From positions 310,001-374,000 of the forward strand of contig NZ_CP020038.1 of assembly GCF_002157225.2 (NCBI RefSeq): a stretch of DNA of 64,000 nucleotides. The letters are read 5' to 3'. The translations under genes were made by a program, and so were the position numbers. Positions 33,894 through 43,871 of this stretch are shown here, one piece after another. The notes under the pieces were generated by a model, which saw only the letters and a list, made by a program, of their open reading frames with translations, did not search any database and was not told where the DNA came from. The stretch comes from Agarilytica rhodophyticola (GTDB lineage: Bacteria > Pseudomonadota > Gammaproteobacteria > Pseudomonadales > Cellvibrionaceae). Each line of letters starts with the position of its first letter. Position 1 is the first letter of the stretch.

Positions 33894-36800
33894 TTAATGG
33901 ACCCAGTGATATCGGTGGGATTTTTCTTCGTAAGCCTCTGCAGTTTCCTTCGGCATAAAGGTTTCGTTATCCTGCTCAAAAAACAATGGCGAACGTTTTG
34001 TTTTGCTGCCCAGCTCATTCATTGAGTCCGACTCGTAAACTCTGCCGTTAATAATGGTGTATTCCACTTTTTCACTTAGGCGTAAATCACTTAAGACATC
34101 GCCATCAATGATGACTAAGTCAGCGGCCTTGCCTGCTTCGATACTGCCAATTTGTTTGTCCATACCTAAATGTTTAGCGCCGTCGATCGTACCGCCTCGT
34201 AACGCCTCCCAAGGTGTGAACCCCCCTTGTTCCATCATCCAAAGCTCCCAGTGAGCGGCCAAACCTGCGCGTTGTCCGTGAGCACCTATATGTACGCCAA
34301 CACCATTATCGCGCAGTGTTTTTGCGTAGCTGGCAACCTCAAAGTGATTGTATTGATTATCCGGAGCTGTTTGACGGCGAATAGAGCGACTATCTACTGA
34401 GAAGTTTGGTGTATAACGCATAAGCTTTTCATTTTTCCATACTTCAGTGCGATCGTACCAGTATTCCTCGCCCGATAGTCCACCGTAAGAAACAACAAAA
34501 GTAGGAGTGTATCCGAATTTCGTTGCAGACCATAATTTGGTTAAATCATCATAACCTTTGGCAATAGGTAACGAATGTTCTAAGCCCGTATGACCGTCGA
34601 CAAGCATAGATATATTCTGTTGATACTTCCCGCCCCCTTCAGGTACAACCATCATTTCTAGTTCACGCGCGGCTGCAAGTACTTGTTGTCTTTGATCTCG
34701 TCGTGGTTGGTTGTAACTTTTAACAGAAATTGCCCCCACATCTTTTAGTCTCTGTAGGTGATATAGGGCATCTTCATAGCTATTAATAATAGCTTTATAG
34801 CCTAATGCTTCTGCACCATACAAAATTGTACCTGTGGAGAAGACTCTTGGCGCCACAATTAAACCTGCTTTTTGCATTTCGGCGGCAGAAAAAATCTCGG
34901 TAGTATCGTTTGAAGGATCGTGAATAGTTGTCACACCGAAAGCTAAGTTAGCGTACTGGGTCCAGTTTTGTCGTGGGATAATTTCATTACTGCCCATTGG
35001 GCCGTGGGCATGGGTATCCACAAGTCCTGGAATTACCGTTTTGCCTTCCGCGTTTACAACTTGAGCTCCTTTAGGTATTTGTATTTCTTCTGCCTTTCCT
35101 ACGCGTTCAATTTTATTGTCTTTTATAACAATAACCGCATTTTCAATAACTTCTTGTTCTTGATCTGCGTTGCGCATAGTAACGACTTTACCGCCCACAA
35201 TTGCTTTATAGCCTGAGGGTTTATCAGCTTTCTGCTTAAATGATAAATTCAAACCATTCTTAACTGGCTCGGGTAATGTTTCAGGTGAGCCTGGGATAAA
35301 ATTGAAAGCATCTTGTAAATTGCGTTCGAAATAATAAGGGCCGTGATACCAGCTTAATGTTTCATTATTCGGATGCCACGTAAGATACTCCCCTGCTCTA
35401 CTCGATACCTGTTTTACTGGAATAGATTTTTCTTTAGGGCCTATTTTTAGGCGTTTGCCTGTATCCGTATAAGGAGCTATGTAGGCATTATATTGATAGA
35501 CAAATGCAATCCATTTTCTATCGTGAGAAAGACGGTATTCGCTGACTTTGTCTGCGCCGTAAAGATGTTCTTTCCTGTCTTTTCCGTTGAGGTTTACACT
35601 GACTAACTGTGTTTCTGGATAGGCAGTACCAGAAACTTTAGTAGTAAAAAATACACGTGAGTTATCTCCAGCGAAATGCGGCGCAAAGCCATCTTTGGTT
35701 ATTCTTGTATGTGTTTTCCTTGCCAGGTCATTTACATAAAGACCAGGCTCTACAGACCACTTAGGACTTAGTAGATAACCACCTGTAGCTTTTCTATAGG
35801 TCACCATTTTACCATCGATTGAAAAACTTGGCTCAAGATAATGTCCAGGGTTTTTACTAATGATTTTGCCATTCCCGCCACGAGACGATACTACACGTAT
35901 CGAGCCGAGATCTTCATCATTCCAAGTGGTATAGACGATTTTCTTTCCATCGTTAGAATAGCGAGGGTAGTATTCATCATGTTGGTTCTGATTTGTTAAA
36001 CGTTTCACTTTACCTGTTCTGATATTTTTAAGATAAAGCTTACCTAACGCTTGATAAAGAATACTCTTTCCATCTGGAGATTTTTGTGCCCAGCGAATCA
36101 TTTTCACATCAAACTCATCTGGCGCAACATCTACATCAAATCTGACAGCATCGGCATAGCTCATCTTGGTTTCGACCGATACTGGAATTTTGCTAATACT
36201 TTGATCTAGCACAGTTAATTTATGAAAGGTGCCAGCGGTCCAAAAGACGATATGTTTGGAATCGGGTGTCCAATCGAAATAGGCGAAATAACCCTCCGTA
36301 CCAAAACCTTCTTGCATATCCCGCTCAAGATCCATATAAATAGGTTTTTCAATACCATTTTGCAGATCCTTAACAAATAAAACAGTTTTGTTTCTTACGC
36401 GACGAATAAATGCCAAGTGCTTACCATCTGGTGATGGTGCAGGAACGATGGCGCCACCTGTTCCCGTAACAAATATCTCCTCTTCGCCTTTTTGCATATC
36501 GTATCGAGTAATCGCAAAGATAGATTTTAGCGGATCGCGGTTGTATCTAAATGTGCTACCAGGGGAAATATCTTGGGTGAAATACAAATACTTGCCATCG
36601 GGTGAAAAAGCGGGGTCTGCGATGTTCTTTTGATCAATTTTTCCATTTACACGTTTTTTCAAGACAAGGCCGTCACCACCGGAATGATGATAAAGCCAAA
36701 TTTCACCAGCTGGAATACTACGGCTTGACATAAGCCCTTTGGTAACGGCGATATATTGACCATCAGGTGTCCATTTTGGGGAGTGAATAATATGGTTTTT

Positions 36801-37238
36801 TTCTTTGGTAACTTGCTTTAAGTTTTTTCCATCAATATCCATTACCCAGATGTTAGATAAACCGTCTCGATCAGAAACAAAGGCGATCTTGCGGCCATCT
36901 GGACTTACTGCTGGGTGAATATTCCAAGCAAAATCCTGTGTTAAAGCTCTGGCTTTACCTCCCTCTATATCAGAGATAAATATATCTCCTAGCATATCAA
37001 AGACAAATTGCTTGCCATTGGGCGTAATGTCTAAGCTGGCCCAGGTAACTTCATCCGTCTTAATATCTATGGAAGAAAGCTCAAAAGGAGGGTTGAGGAT
37101 ATCCCACTTGGGTTGTTTTTCCTCAGTAGATGTTTGATCTTTTGCAGCTGGCTCATCTTGTGAATAAGCCTGACCAGCAAAGCCGAGCAGAATAGCAAGA
37201 CTCACGGTTGCAATTGAACGAATAGGTTTATTATTCAT
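33894..37238 (-). CDS. Exported PD40 (TolB-like) propeller plus amidohydrolase
   Basis: This two-part exported protein has about 1114 residues. The start at 37238 (MNNKPIRS) is preferred over an ATG 21 bases upstream because it gives a clean signal peptide. The N-terminal 650 residues contain repeated PD40/TolB blades (SPDGRKIAFVSDRDG, TPDGQYIAVTKG, SPDGKYLYFTQD, SPDGKHLAFIRR and others). The C-terminal 400 residues are an amidohydrolase (VIPGLVDTHAHG metal motif near 745, then GAHGQRAGL and AADLVIIDGDV). This combination is a known family of periplasmic or secreted hydrolases; substrates are rarely known. Confidence 0.9.
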   Translation of the reverse strand: MNNKPIRSIATVSLAILLGFAGQAYSQDEPAAKDQTSTEEKQPKWDILNPPFELSSIDIKTDEVTWASLDITPNGKQFVFDMLGDIFISDIEGGKARALTQDFAWNIHPAVSPDGRKIAFVSDRDGLSNIWVMDIDGKNLKQVTKEKNHIIHSPKWTPDGQYIAVTKGLMSSRSIPAGEIWLYHHSGGDGLVLKKRVNGKIDQKNIADPAFSPDGKYLYFTQDISPGSTFRYNRDPLKSIFAITRYDMQKGEEEIFVTGTGGAIVPAPSPDGKHLAFIRRVRNKTVLFVKDLQNGIEKPIYMDLERDMQEGFGTEGYFAYFDWTPDSKHIVFWTAGTFHKLTVLDQSISKIPVSVETKMSYADAVRFDVDVAPDEFDVKMIRWAQKSPDGKSILYQALGKLYLKNIRTGKVKRLTNQNQHDEYYPRYSNDGKKIVYTTWNDEDLGSIRVVSSRGGNGKIISKNPGHYLEPSFSIDGKMVTYRKATGGYLLSPKWSVEPGLYVNDLARKTHTRITKDGFAPHFAGDNSRVFFTTKVSGTAYPETQLVSVNLNGKDRKEHLYGADKVSEYRLSHDRKWIAFVYQYNAYIAPYTDTGKRLKIGPKEKSIPVKQVSSRAGEYLTWHPNNETLSWYHGPYYFERNLQDAFNFIPGSPETLPEPVKNGLNLSFKQKADKPSGYKAIVGGKVVTMRNADQEQEVIENAVIVIKDNKIERVGKAEEIQIPKGAQVVNAEGKTVIPGLVDTHAHGPMGSNEIIPRQNWTQYANLAFGVTTIHDPSNDTTEIFSAAEMQKAGLIVAPRVFSTGTILYGAEALGYKAIINSYEDALYHLQRLKDVGAISVKSYNQPRRDQRQQVLAAARELEMMVVPEGGGKYQQNISMLVDGHTGLEHSLPIAKGYDDLTKLWSATKFGYTPTFVVSYGGLSGEEYWYDRTEVWKNEKLMRYTPNFSVDSRSIRRQTAPDNQYNHFEVASYAKTLRDNGVGVHIGAHGQRAGLAAHWELWMMEQGGFTPWEALRGGTIDGAKHLGMDKQIGSIEAGKAADLVIIDGDVLSDLRLSEKVEYTIINGRVYESDSMNELGSKTKRSPLFFEQDNETFMPKETAEAYEEKSHRYHWVH

Positions 37239-37259
37239 CACGTCGTCCCGAATATACAC

Positions 37260-37532
37260 AGTGTTATTTTTGTCTATAGCCTGTTAATAGGCTTAAGGCA
37301 CTATACTCGAACTATTAAAGGATTTGATCCAGATTTATATACAATTTATAGGACGGCTTAAATATTTAGACGTGTATACTTAGGGCCTGTTAAAAGGCCC
37401 GGGGTAATTAACAGGCTTTAATATATTTTTGGTTGATATTTGATCTTTTTGTGGGGCTAGCGTTATACCCTATCATCTTCAGAATTATCGTCTGCAGAAT
37501 TAGCTATGAAGAGGCGTTATTCTAAACAGGTT
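37260..37532. other. Intergenic gap with short repeats
   Basis: The sequence GCCTGTTAA occurs twice on the plus strand (about 37280 and 37385) and once inverted (37408-37416); the last two pair to form a nine-bp hairpin, and AGCCT/AGGCT at 37279-37294 is another. A TCAGAATTA/GCAGAATTA direct repeat lies near 37480-37501. No gene is evident. Confidence 0.5.
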
Positions 37533-37934
37533 TTAATTGAAGTAAGATTGTGCTTTTAACCATTCCATAACTTTATGTGTTGCTGTAGATGTAAGTGATT
37601 TTTGTTCGTAGCTAATAAAATCAAAAATCTCAATCTCTGCCGCGGCGGCGAGTTCACCTGTGAAGTCAGCAAAATAGCAAGTAAGCTTAACCTCTAGCTC
37701 TCCAGTTTTGCCATCGGCCGGTGCAGTAAATGTTTCAGCATAGCGGATACTCTCTGTAAGTAAATCTACTGATAATTCTTCTTTAACCTCTCGAATTAAT
37801 GCTTGCTGATCATCTTCCCCTGGTTCTCTTTTACCACCGGGCACATAAAAAGCAGTTTTATTTTTTGATCGTGCTACTAAAAGCTTATTGTTTTTAATAT
37901 AAAGCCAGGCTAACTTATCTATTTGTTTATTCAT
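37533..37934 (-). CDS. Nudix hydrolase
   Basis: This 133-residue protein carries a full Nudix box, G-x5-E-x7-R-E-V-x-E-E-L, in GKREPGEDDQQALIREVKEEL (split to stay within the limit; about residues 34-54). The enzymes hydrolyse nucleoside diphosphates linked to other groups, for example to clean up oxidised nucleotides. Substrate not predictable. It appears to be a single-gene unit, 77 bp downstream (in transcription) of the oxidoreductase gene on the same strand. Confidence 0.93.
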   Translation of the reverse strand: MNKQIDKLAWLYIKNNKLLVARSKNKTAFYVPGGKREPGEDDQQALIREVKEELSVDLLTESIRYAETFTAPADGKTGELEVKLTCYFADFTGELAAAAEIEIFDFISYEQKSLTSTATHKVMEWLKAQSYFN

Positions 37935-38011
37935 ATATTTGTAAACTAAAATCTATCTAAATTTGAGATGGATTCTACCATAATTGATGCCATTACTCTT
38001 AATTGACTTTA

Positions 38012-39058
38012 CTATTCTGGAAAGTAGTTAGAGTCAAATAATACCGTAATCCCTTTGCGACTGCTAAGTTCTGCCAACTCTAATATTTGTATGACATTAA
38101 TAGCCTGTGCGCCGCTTATTGGCGAGGCGGTATTGTTGTTAATAGCATTAGCGATAGCCGAGTAGTAATGTTGATAACAGCCCACTTCAGTTTCAACCAA
38201 GTTTGCACCATCTTCTTTAAACAGTGTGCCAAAATTTTCTCGATCTTCAATGCCGAAGTTTTTGTCTTCAGGCGTAAGTCCTTCGTTCAATTGTTGCTCT
38301 TGCGGGTCTAGACCATATTTAGTAAAGCTCCCTTGAGTACCCTCCAAATGAAAGCGCTTATTGGGGCCTGCAGAAAAAGAACTGGCATGTAAAACAACTT
38401 CTAAATGATGGGGATAATGAAGTTGAACATGAAAGTAATCAACAGTTTTTGAGTTATCTCTCGTTTTTAAGCATCGTGCGGTAATTTTTTCGGGTAAACC
38501 AAACAAACAGAGAGTTTGGTCTACAAGGTGTGATCCCAGATCAAACCAGATACCTGCTCCCGGCACGGGTTCTTCTTTCCAGCGTTTTCGTACTAAAGGC
38601 CGAAAGCGGTCGAAATGAGACTCAAAAAAACGTATGTCACCAATAGCTTTTGTTGAAATCAATCTTTTTACAGTAAGAAAGTCACCATCCCAGCGCCGAT
38701 TTTGGAAAGCGGAAACTGTCAGTTTCTTTTTCTCTGCGAATTCAGTAAGCGTTTTTGCTTCCTTGCTGGTCGTGACCATTGGCTTTTCAACAATAACATG
38801 GATTCCATTCTCCAAACATTCCATCGCTAATGGATAGTGAACACTATTGGGAGCGGTAATAACTATTAAATCTACATTGGCGTTTACAATTAGTTCTGTA
38901 GCGGTATCAAAAACCTTAATATCAGGAAGCTTTTCTTGAACCATCCTTGGATTTGAGCTACTAATTGCCGTTAACTCGAACATAGCCATTGATTTTATAA
39001 TCGGCACGTGAAAAGTACGTGCTGAATAACCATAGCCTACTACGCCTACTTTTATCAT
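38012..39058 (-). CDS. Gfo/Idh/MocA family oxidoreductase (YdgJ-like)
   Basis: This 348-residue NAD(P)-dependent dehydrogenase starts with a Rossmann nucleotide motif (VGYGYSARTFHVPII), followed by the family EKPMVT motif (residues about 93-98) and a C-terminal beta-sheet domain ending in the DSNYFPE region. It would oxidise or reduce a sugar or related polyol. GYSARTFH is typical of the YdgJ group. The gene is divergent from the PatB/MalY gene (79 bp apart), and the two could share control. Confidence 0.92.
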   Translation of the reverse strand: MIKVGVVGYGYSARTFHVPIIKSMAMFELTAISSSNPRMVQEKLPDIKVFDTATELIVNANVDLIVITAPNSVHYPLAMECLENGIHVIVEKPMVTTSKEAKTLTEFAEKKKLTVSAFQNRRWDGDFLTVKRLISTKAIGDIRFFESHFDRFRPLVRKRWKEEPVPGAGIWFDLGSHLVDQTLCLFGLPEKITARCLKTRDNSKTVDYFHVQLHYPHHLEVVLHASSFSAGPNKRFHLEGTQGSFTKYGLDPQEQQLNEGLTPEDKNFGIEDRENFGTLFKEDGANLVETEVGCYQHYYSAIANAINNNTASPISGAQAINVIQILELAELSSRKGITVLFDSNYFPE

Positions 39059-39154
39059 ATTGAAAAGCCCTCAATGGACATATATCTACTTGTTTTAATG
39101 TGTGCTGACGATGTAACGTTAACATAGATATTATACTTGAGGCGATATGGTTTT

Positions 39155-40360
39155 ATGAATAAGAAAACTTATGACTTTGATGAGATTATTGATCGTAGTG
39201 ATAGCAATGCCATGGCTGTTGAAGGCTTCAGAGATTATCTATTTGGCGACAATAACTCGATAGTGTTTGACTACGGGGACAACGAGCTTATTCCTATGTG
39301 GGTAGCCGATATGAGTTTTGCTATTGCACCAGAAATTATTACTGCTATTAAAAATCGTTTAGATCGTCGTACCTTAGGTTATACTAAAGTTTTTGATCAA
39401 TCATATAGTGAGACGTTTGCTAATTGGACTCGGTCACGCTATGACTGGAGTTTTAACCCGGAACATCTTATTACATCTCCTGGCGTTATTCCTGCACTAT
39501 TCCAGCTTATTGAGTATATCTGTAAAGACGATGATAAGATTCTTATATTTACGCCATCTTATGCTTACTTTAAGCATGCAGCTGATCACAATAATATCGA
39601 AGTGGTAAGCTCTCCTCTTATGACGAACGATAGTGGCTTTGCTATCGACTTTAAAGATTTTGAAAGTAAAGCCAAAGACCCTAAAGTAACACTATGTATT
39701 TTATGCCATCCTCATAATCCTACAGGTCATATTTGGAGCGAAAAAGAATTGAGGAGGATTGCTGAAATCTGTTTTAACAATAACATCATTATAATCTCAG
39801 ATGAAATCCATTGTGATATTTTACGAGAAGGAAAAGTACATACGCCTCTTGTAAAATTATTTCCTGATAGCGAAAAAATTATTACTTGTATGTCACCCAG
39901 CAAAACCTTTAATTTAGCAGGTTTACTATTTGCAAATATTATTATTCCTAACCAAAATATATATAAAATATGGCAGGATAGACATTATATCTTTGAAAAC
40001 CCTTTAAGTATTGCCGCAGCTCAAGCTGCTTATAGTGCTGGTCATGAATGGTTAAGGCAACTAAGCGCCTATCTTGATGAAAATTTTACTTTTGTAAAAA
40101 AATACTTGGAAGCTAAACTATCTAATGCGATTTTTAGAATTCCTGAAGCTACTTATTTTGCTTGGGTTGATGTTAGTCACTATTTTCCTGAAAATGAAAA
40201 CCTCACTGTATTTTTTGCTAAAAATGCCGGTGTGCTACTTGAAGGAGGTGATATGTTTGTTGCCAATGCTAATGGTTACATACGGTTAAATTTAGCTTGC
40301 CCTCGCGCTATGATAGAAAAAGCGCTCGAGCGTATTATTAATGTTTGCAAAGTAAGATAA
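39155..40360 (+). CDS. PatB/MalY-type PLP-dependent C-S lyase
   Basis: This PLP enzyme of the class I/II aminotransferase fold has about 401 residues from ATG 39155 (an in-frame TTG at 39137 is closer to the GAGG than optimal). Motifs: NELIPMWVADMSFAIAPEI near 45-65, CHPHNPTGHIWSEKEL near 185, DEIHCDI near 215, and the Schiff-base lysine in SPSKTFNLAG (about 243). It should cleave C-S bonds of cystathionine or related thioethers, releasing a thiol, pyruvate and ammonia. Some MalY relatives also act as regulators. Substrate not resolved. Confidence 0.9.
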   Translation: MNKKTYDFDEIIDRSDSNAMAVEGFRDYLFGDNNSIVFDYGDNELIPMWVADMSFAIAPEIITAIKNRLDRRTLGYTKVFDQSYSETFANWTRSRYDWSFNPEHLITSPGVIPALFQLIEYICKDDDKILIFTPSYAYFKHAADHNNIEVVSSPLMTNDSGFAIDFKDFESKAKDPKVTLCILCHPHNPTGHIWSEKELRRIAEICFNNNIIIISDEIHCDILREGKVHTPLVKLFPDSEKIITCMSPSKTFNLAGLLFANIIIPNQNIYKIWQDRHYIFENPLSIAAAQAAYSAGHEWLRQLSAYLDENFTFVKKYLEAKLSNAIFRIPEATYFAWVDVSHYFPENENLTVFFAKNAGVLLEGGDMFVANANGYIRLNLACPRAMIEKALERIINVCKVR

Positions 40361-40391
40361 GACGGTAGTATTTAATTAATGTAGACAACCT

Positions 40392-41243
40392 TTAGGTTAA
40401 TATGCCTTTGCGATAATCTTGTAGGGCCTGTTCTATTTCTTGTTGCGAATTCATAACAAAAGGCCCATATTGAACAATTGGTTCCTCTATTGGTTTGCCA
40501 CTTAATACGATCACTTTTGCGGGCTTATCTGCATAGCTTTGTATCAGTACATCCCCATGTTTTTCTAATCGACTAATCGTTTGTGCTTTTGCTAAGGTTT
40601 TATCTTCACCAATTTGTATCGTTTCTTGATAAACATATATCAGTACATTATGCTCATTTTGAGTTTGTATGTTAAGTTTATCTCCTGGTTCTATGTGGAT
40701 GTCGAGATATAAAGGCCGGGTATCTTCTACATCAAAGTAACCTTTAATTTGTTTTTTATTAATAGATGTTTGCCCTGCTATCGCCTTTATTTTCGAGCCC
40801 GCTATATCAAACTCTGGTATTTTATTAGCGTTCACGTCTTCATAATTTGCCGTTTGCATTTTATTTTTCGCTGGAAGATTGAGCCATAATTGAAAACCAC
40901 GCATTTTACCTTGTGTTTGTTTTGGCATTTCTGAATGTATGACTCCTCTTCCTGCGGTCATCCATTGCACATCCCCGTCATTCAATAAACCAATATTATT
41001 CATATGATCTCTGTGTTCCATTTTCCCCTGTAGCATATAGGTAATCGTCTGGAAACCGCGATGTGGGTGCGGTGGGAAGCCGCCAATATAGTCACTTGCT
41101 TGATCCGAGCCAAACTCATCGAGCAATAGGAAGGGATCAAAACGCTCGGGTTGAGCACCGCCGAAAACACGAAGTAGCTTAACCCCATCACCGTCTGATG
41201 ACGGGCGTGCACTTAACTGTTCAATAACCTTGCGAATTTTCAT
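40392..41243 (-). CDS. Pirin family protein
   Basis: This 283-residue bicupin has the pirin metal ligands: GGFPPHPHRGFQTITYML (two His), then WMTAGRGVIHSEMP (His and Glu). Pirins bind iron and act as quercetin-type dioxygenases or redox sensors. The C-terminal half (IVQYGPFVMNSQQEIEQAL) is typical. Its start overlaps the azoreductase stop by four bases (ATGA), so the two are translationally coupled; this pairing with an azoreductase and LysR regulator recurs in other bacteria. Confidence 0.93.
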   Translation of the reverse strand: MKIRKVIEQLSARPSSDGDGVKLLRVFGGAQPERFDPFLLLDEFGSDQASDYIGGFPPHPHRGFQTITYMLQGKMEHRDHMNNIGLLNDGDVQWMTAGRGVIHSEMPKQTQGKMRGFQLWLNLPAKNKMQTANYEDVNANKIPEFDIAGSKIKAIAGQTSINKKQIKGYFDVEDTRPLYLDIHIEPGDKLNIQTQNEHNVLIYVYQETIQIGEDKTLAKAQTISRLEKHGDVLIQSYADKPAKVIVLSGKPIEEPIVQYGPFVMNSQQEIEQALQDYRKGILT

Positions 41244-41839
41244 GACAAGGCCTCACTATTAATTTCAGAGACGAGTTCTTCTATTTGTTGTTTTGCTAAG
41301 GTAATATTTTTTTCTCGTGTATCGCCACTCATATTTAGGCCTTCGGCGTAGATATAGCTTACATCGTCGAGACCGACAAAGCTCAACATGGTATTTAAAA
41401 AAGGCATTTGTCCGTCAGTACTTTTATCTCTATGGATTCCACCGCGTGTGGTAATAACGTAGACCTTTTTATTTTCCAGTAAACCTTTTGGCCCATTTTC
41501 AGTGTACGTGAATGTCACTTTTGCCCGTGCAATATGATCGAACCAGGATTTTAGTTCACTGGGAACACCAAAATTGTACATAGGCATAGCCAATAGAATG
41601 ATATCAGCATTTTTTACTTCTTCGATAAGTGTGTCAGCGAGTTCGGCTTTACCATCGTTTATCTGCTGTAAGGTATTAGCATTGAAATGGGGGATATCAC
41701 CGGATGCAGCATCTCTCTCAACGATATCAACGTTGCGGTAAACCGTCTGTAAGTTCTGCAAAAGAGTATTACTGAGCTGACTTGATACACCGTTTTCGCC
41801 AAAGATACTTGCATTAATTCTTAGAATATTCACTGACAT
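41240..41839 (-). CDS. azoR: FMN-dependent NADH-azoreductase
   Basis: From the internal ATG at 41839 the protein is 199 residues (MSVNILRINASIFGENG), the usual AzoR length; a more upstream start would add 20 residues without homology. It has the flavodoxin-like motif SIFGENGVSSQLSNTLL, LLAMPMYNFGVPSELKSWFDHIARA and VITTRGGI. It reduces azo dyes and quinones with NADH. It is the first gene of an azoR-pirin operon divergent from a LysR regulator. Confidence 0.94.
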   Translation of the reverse strand: MSVNILRINASIFGENGVSSQLSNTLLQNLQTVYRNVDIVERDAASGDIPHFNANTLQQINDGKAELADTLIEEVKNADIILLAMPMYNFGVPSELKSWFDHIARAKVTFTYTENGPKGLLENKKVYVITTRGGIHRDKSTDGQMPFLNTMLSFVGLDDVSYIYAEGLNMSGDTREKNITLAKQQIEELVSEINSEALS

Positions 41840-42026
41840 AGCTATTTCCTCTCGAATGTATTGAATAATAAATATCGTGTTGAGATATATTGTATTCATT
41901 AAAATTCGATTAAATAACGCATATTTTATTGCTTTATCATCGAAAATTTAGAACAATGAGTAGTCTAAATCAGTATTCGAGCTGATCAGGGGAAAATATA
42001 AAGGGCAGTAAGGGGAGAAAGACGAG

Positions 42027-42914
42027 ATGATTCCTAAAATCACCCTAGAGCAATGGGCTGCCTTCAAAGCGGTTGTTGATGAAGGTTCTTTTGCTCGAGC
42101 GGCGGAAACATTGAACAAAAGCCAGTCTACTGTGAGCTATAGTCTATCAAAAATGGAGGAGCGCCTACCTGCGCCAGTGTTTGAGCAGGCTGGTCGCAAA
42201 GCTCAGCTAACAGATTTTGGCGAAGCGATATACCGCCATGCGAGCAACTTGCTTGAGCAAGCACAACTGCTTGATCAAACTGCCAACTATCTCGCCAGCG
42301 GGTGGGAGGCTGAAGTTACGCTCGCGGTCGACGGCATCGTATGTATAAACAAAGTCTTTAAGGCGTTGCAGAATTTTTCTAAGGAAAGCCCTCAAACACG
42401 TATACGCATATTAGAACCAACCTTATCAGGTACTGATGAAGCTCTTATCCAGCGCGAAGCAGATTTAGTTATCACAGCAAGGGTGCCGCCGGGCTTTCTT
42501 GCTGAGCCTTTTGGTTTTGTTAAAAAGGTTCCTGTCAGTAGCCCAGATCACTCTTTGCAGAAGCAAACATTCCCTATTACCGAAGATATTCTCAAACAGC
42601 ATCGGCAAATTGTTATTCGTGATAGCGGTATCAAACGATCACAAAATAGTGGTTGGTTAGATTCGGAGCAACGTTGGACGGTTTCTCATTTTGCTACCAG
42701 TATTGCCGCAGTTAAAGCAGGTTTAGGCTTTGGTTTTTTACCTAAAGAGCAAATTTTACGAGAGCTAGAAAATGGCGAATTAGTACTTGTCCCTTTGGAA
42801 CAAGGTAGAGAACAATTAATACCTATTTATATTGTTGCTTCTGCCCAAAGTCATGCAGGTCCCGCCACCTTAGAAATTAAGCGTTATTTGGCGCAACAAA
42901 AGCTTGGTGAGTAG
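42027..42914 (+). CDS. LysR family transcriptional regulator
   Basis: This 295-residue regulator has a typical N-terminal winged HTH (WAAFKAVVDEGSFARAAETLNKSQSTVSYSLSKMEERL) and a periplasmic-binding-protein-like effector domain (ADLVITARVPPGFLAEPFG; AAVKAGLGFGFLPKEQI). It has a strong GGGAGAAAG ribosome site. Its divergence from azoR-pirin (gap of 187 bp) suggests it controls that operon in response to a quinone or similar inducer, as YhaJ/QorR-like regulators do; this is inference. Confidence 0.93.
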   Translation: MIPKITLEQWAAFKAVVDEGSFARAAETLNKSQSTVSYSLSKMEERLPAPVFEQAGRKAQLTDFGEAIYRHASNLLEQAQLLDQTANYLASGWEAEVTLAVDGIVCINKVFKALQNFSKESPQTRIRILEPTLSGTDEALIQREADLVITARVPPGFLAEPFGFVKKVPVSSPDHSLQKQTFPITEDILKQHRQIVIRDSGIKRSQNSGWLDSEQRWTVSHFATSIAAVKAGLGFGFLPKEQILRELENGELVLVPLEQGREQLIPIYIVASAQSHAGPATLEIKRYLAQQKLGE

Positions 42915-43168
42915 GGACAACAATGTGCCTATGAATATATCGTCCCACATTATTTACCCTATTAACTCATATGAACAATTTGATTTTCTCTGGGTGGATA
43001 AACCCCCACTAAAATCTTGTTAAACACAGAAGTTTATTTTGGCCAGTAGAGCCTATTTAAGTGAATTGCTGCCAATTATTGGAGCTGTTAAAATTTTATA
43101 TACAATATTCGCCGTCAATTTTGACTAATATACTTCTAAATTAAGCAAGGTTAAAAAAGGAATCCGCT

Positions 43169-43513
43169 TTGAGATATATAATTCTACTAACAATACTTTT
43201 GTCAGCTTCACCTGTTTTCGCTTCTTACAGCAGCTGGGCAACGCCAACTATGGTAAGCATTGTCCTCGACAGAGGATTCAGAATAGACGGACAATTTGGA
43301 AACCCAAACTCATGTGAAAAAAGTGACATTATATTTGTGAGCAAAGAACATCCACAATATGACCAATTATACTCAGCTGCTTTAGCTGCCTTTACTTCAG
43401 GTAACCGAATAAGCCTTGAAATAAGGAAGTGTGGAAATGTTGGGTGGATATCCGATAAAACTATTAATTTTCTTGATGCATCAAGTCCAGGTGAACTTAG
43501 AAGCATCAAGTGA
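43169..43513 (+). CDS. Small secreted protein of unknown function
   Basis: This 114-residue exported protein uses a TTG start at 43169, eight bases after an AAAGG ribosome site. A signal peptide (MRYIILLTILLSASPVFA) precedes SSWATPTMVSIVLDRGFRIDGQFGNPNSCEKSD and SAALAAFTSGNRISLEIRKCGNVGWISDKT, with two cysteines (C49 and C90 by rough count) likely disulfide-bonded. This resembles a widespread small periplasmic family without a known role. No operon partner. Confidence 0.8.
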   Translation: MRYIILLTILLSASPVFASYSSWATPTMVSIVLDRGFRIDGQFGNPNSCEKSDIIFVSKEHPQYDQLYSAALAAFTSGNRISLEIRKCGNVGWISDKTINFLDASSPGELRSIK

Positions 43514-43871
43514 TTTAACAAATAGCACTAACCAGGACTACTCGCCGCGTTGCCGCACTTTATACTTTAAAAATCCTCCAACAATTCCTTCTAAATAAAT
43601 TTAAAAACCTGTTGATGCTTGCAGGATTTAAGTGGTGGATAAGTGGGCAGCTTTAACGCAAAGAAAAGTATTTTTATGATATGATGCACTTGGTACTTAT
43701 TTATTAAACCTAGAATATTACCTGCAATAACTTTGTTCATTGTGGTGAAGCTTGCTCCAGAAGCTAAGACTTATTCAGTATAAATTAAGTTTTGCCCTTT
43801 TCCTAATTGTTAGACTTTCACTGCTTCAGCAGCAATCTTCGGTTGTATGCCTATCGCTTCCATTATGTTTT
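43514..43871. other. Intergenic gap
   Basis: This stretch of 358 bp separates the small secreted protein from the convergent effector operon. It contains no supported gene and no clear terminator. A CCGCGTTGCCGC patch near 43545 is unusually GC-rich for the surroundings; I cannot explain it. Confidence 0.35.
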
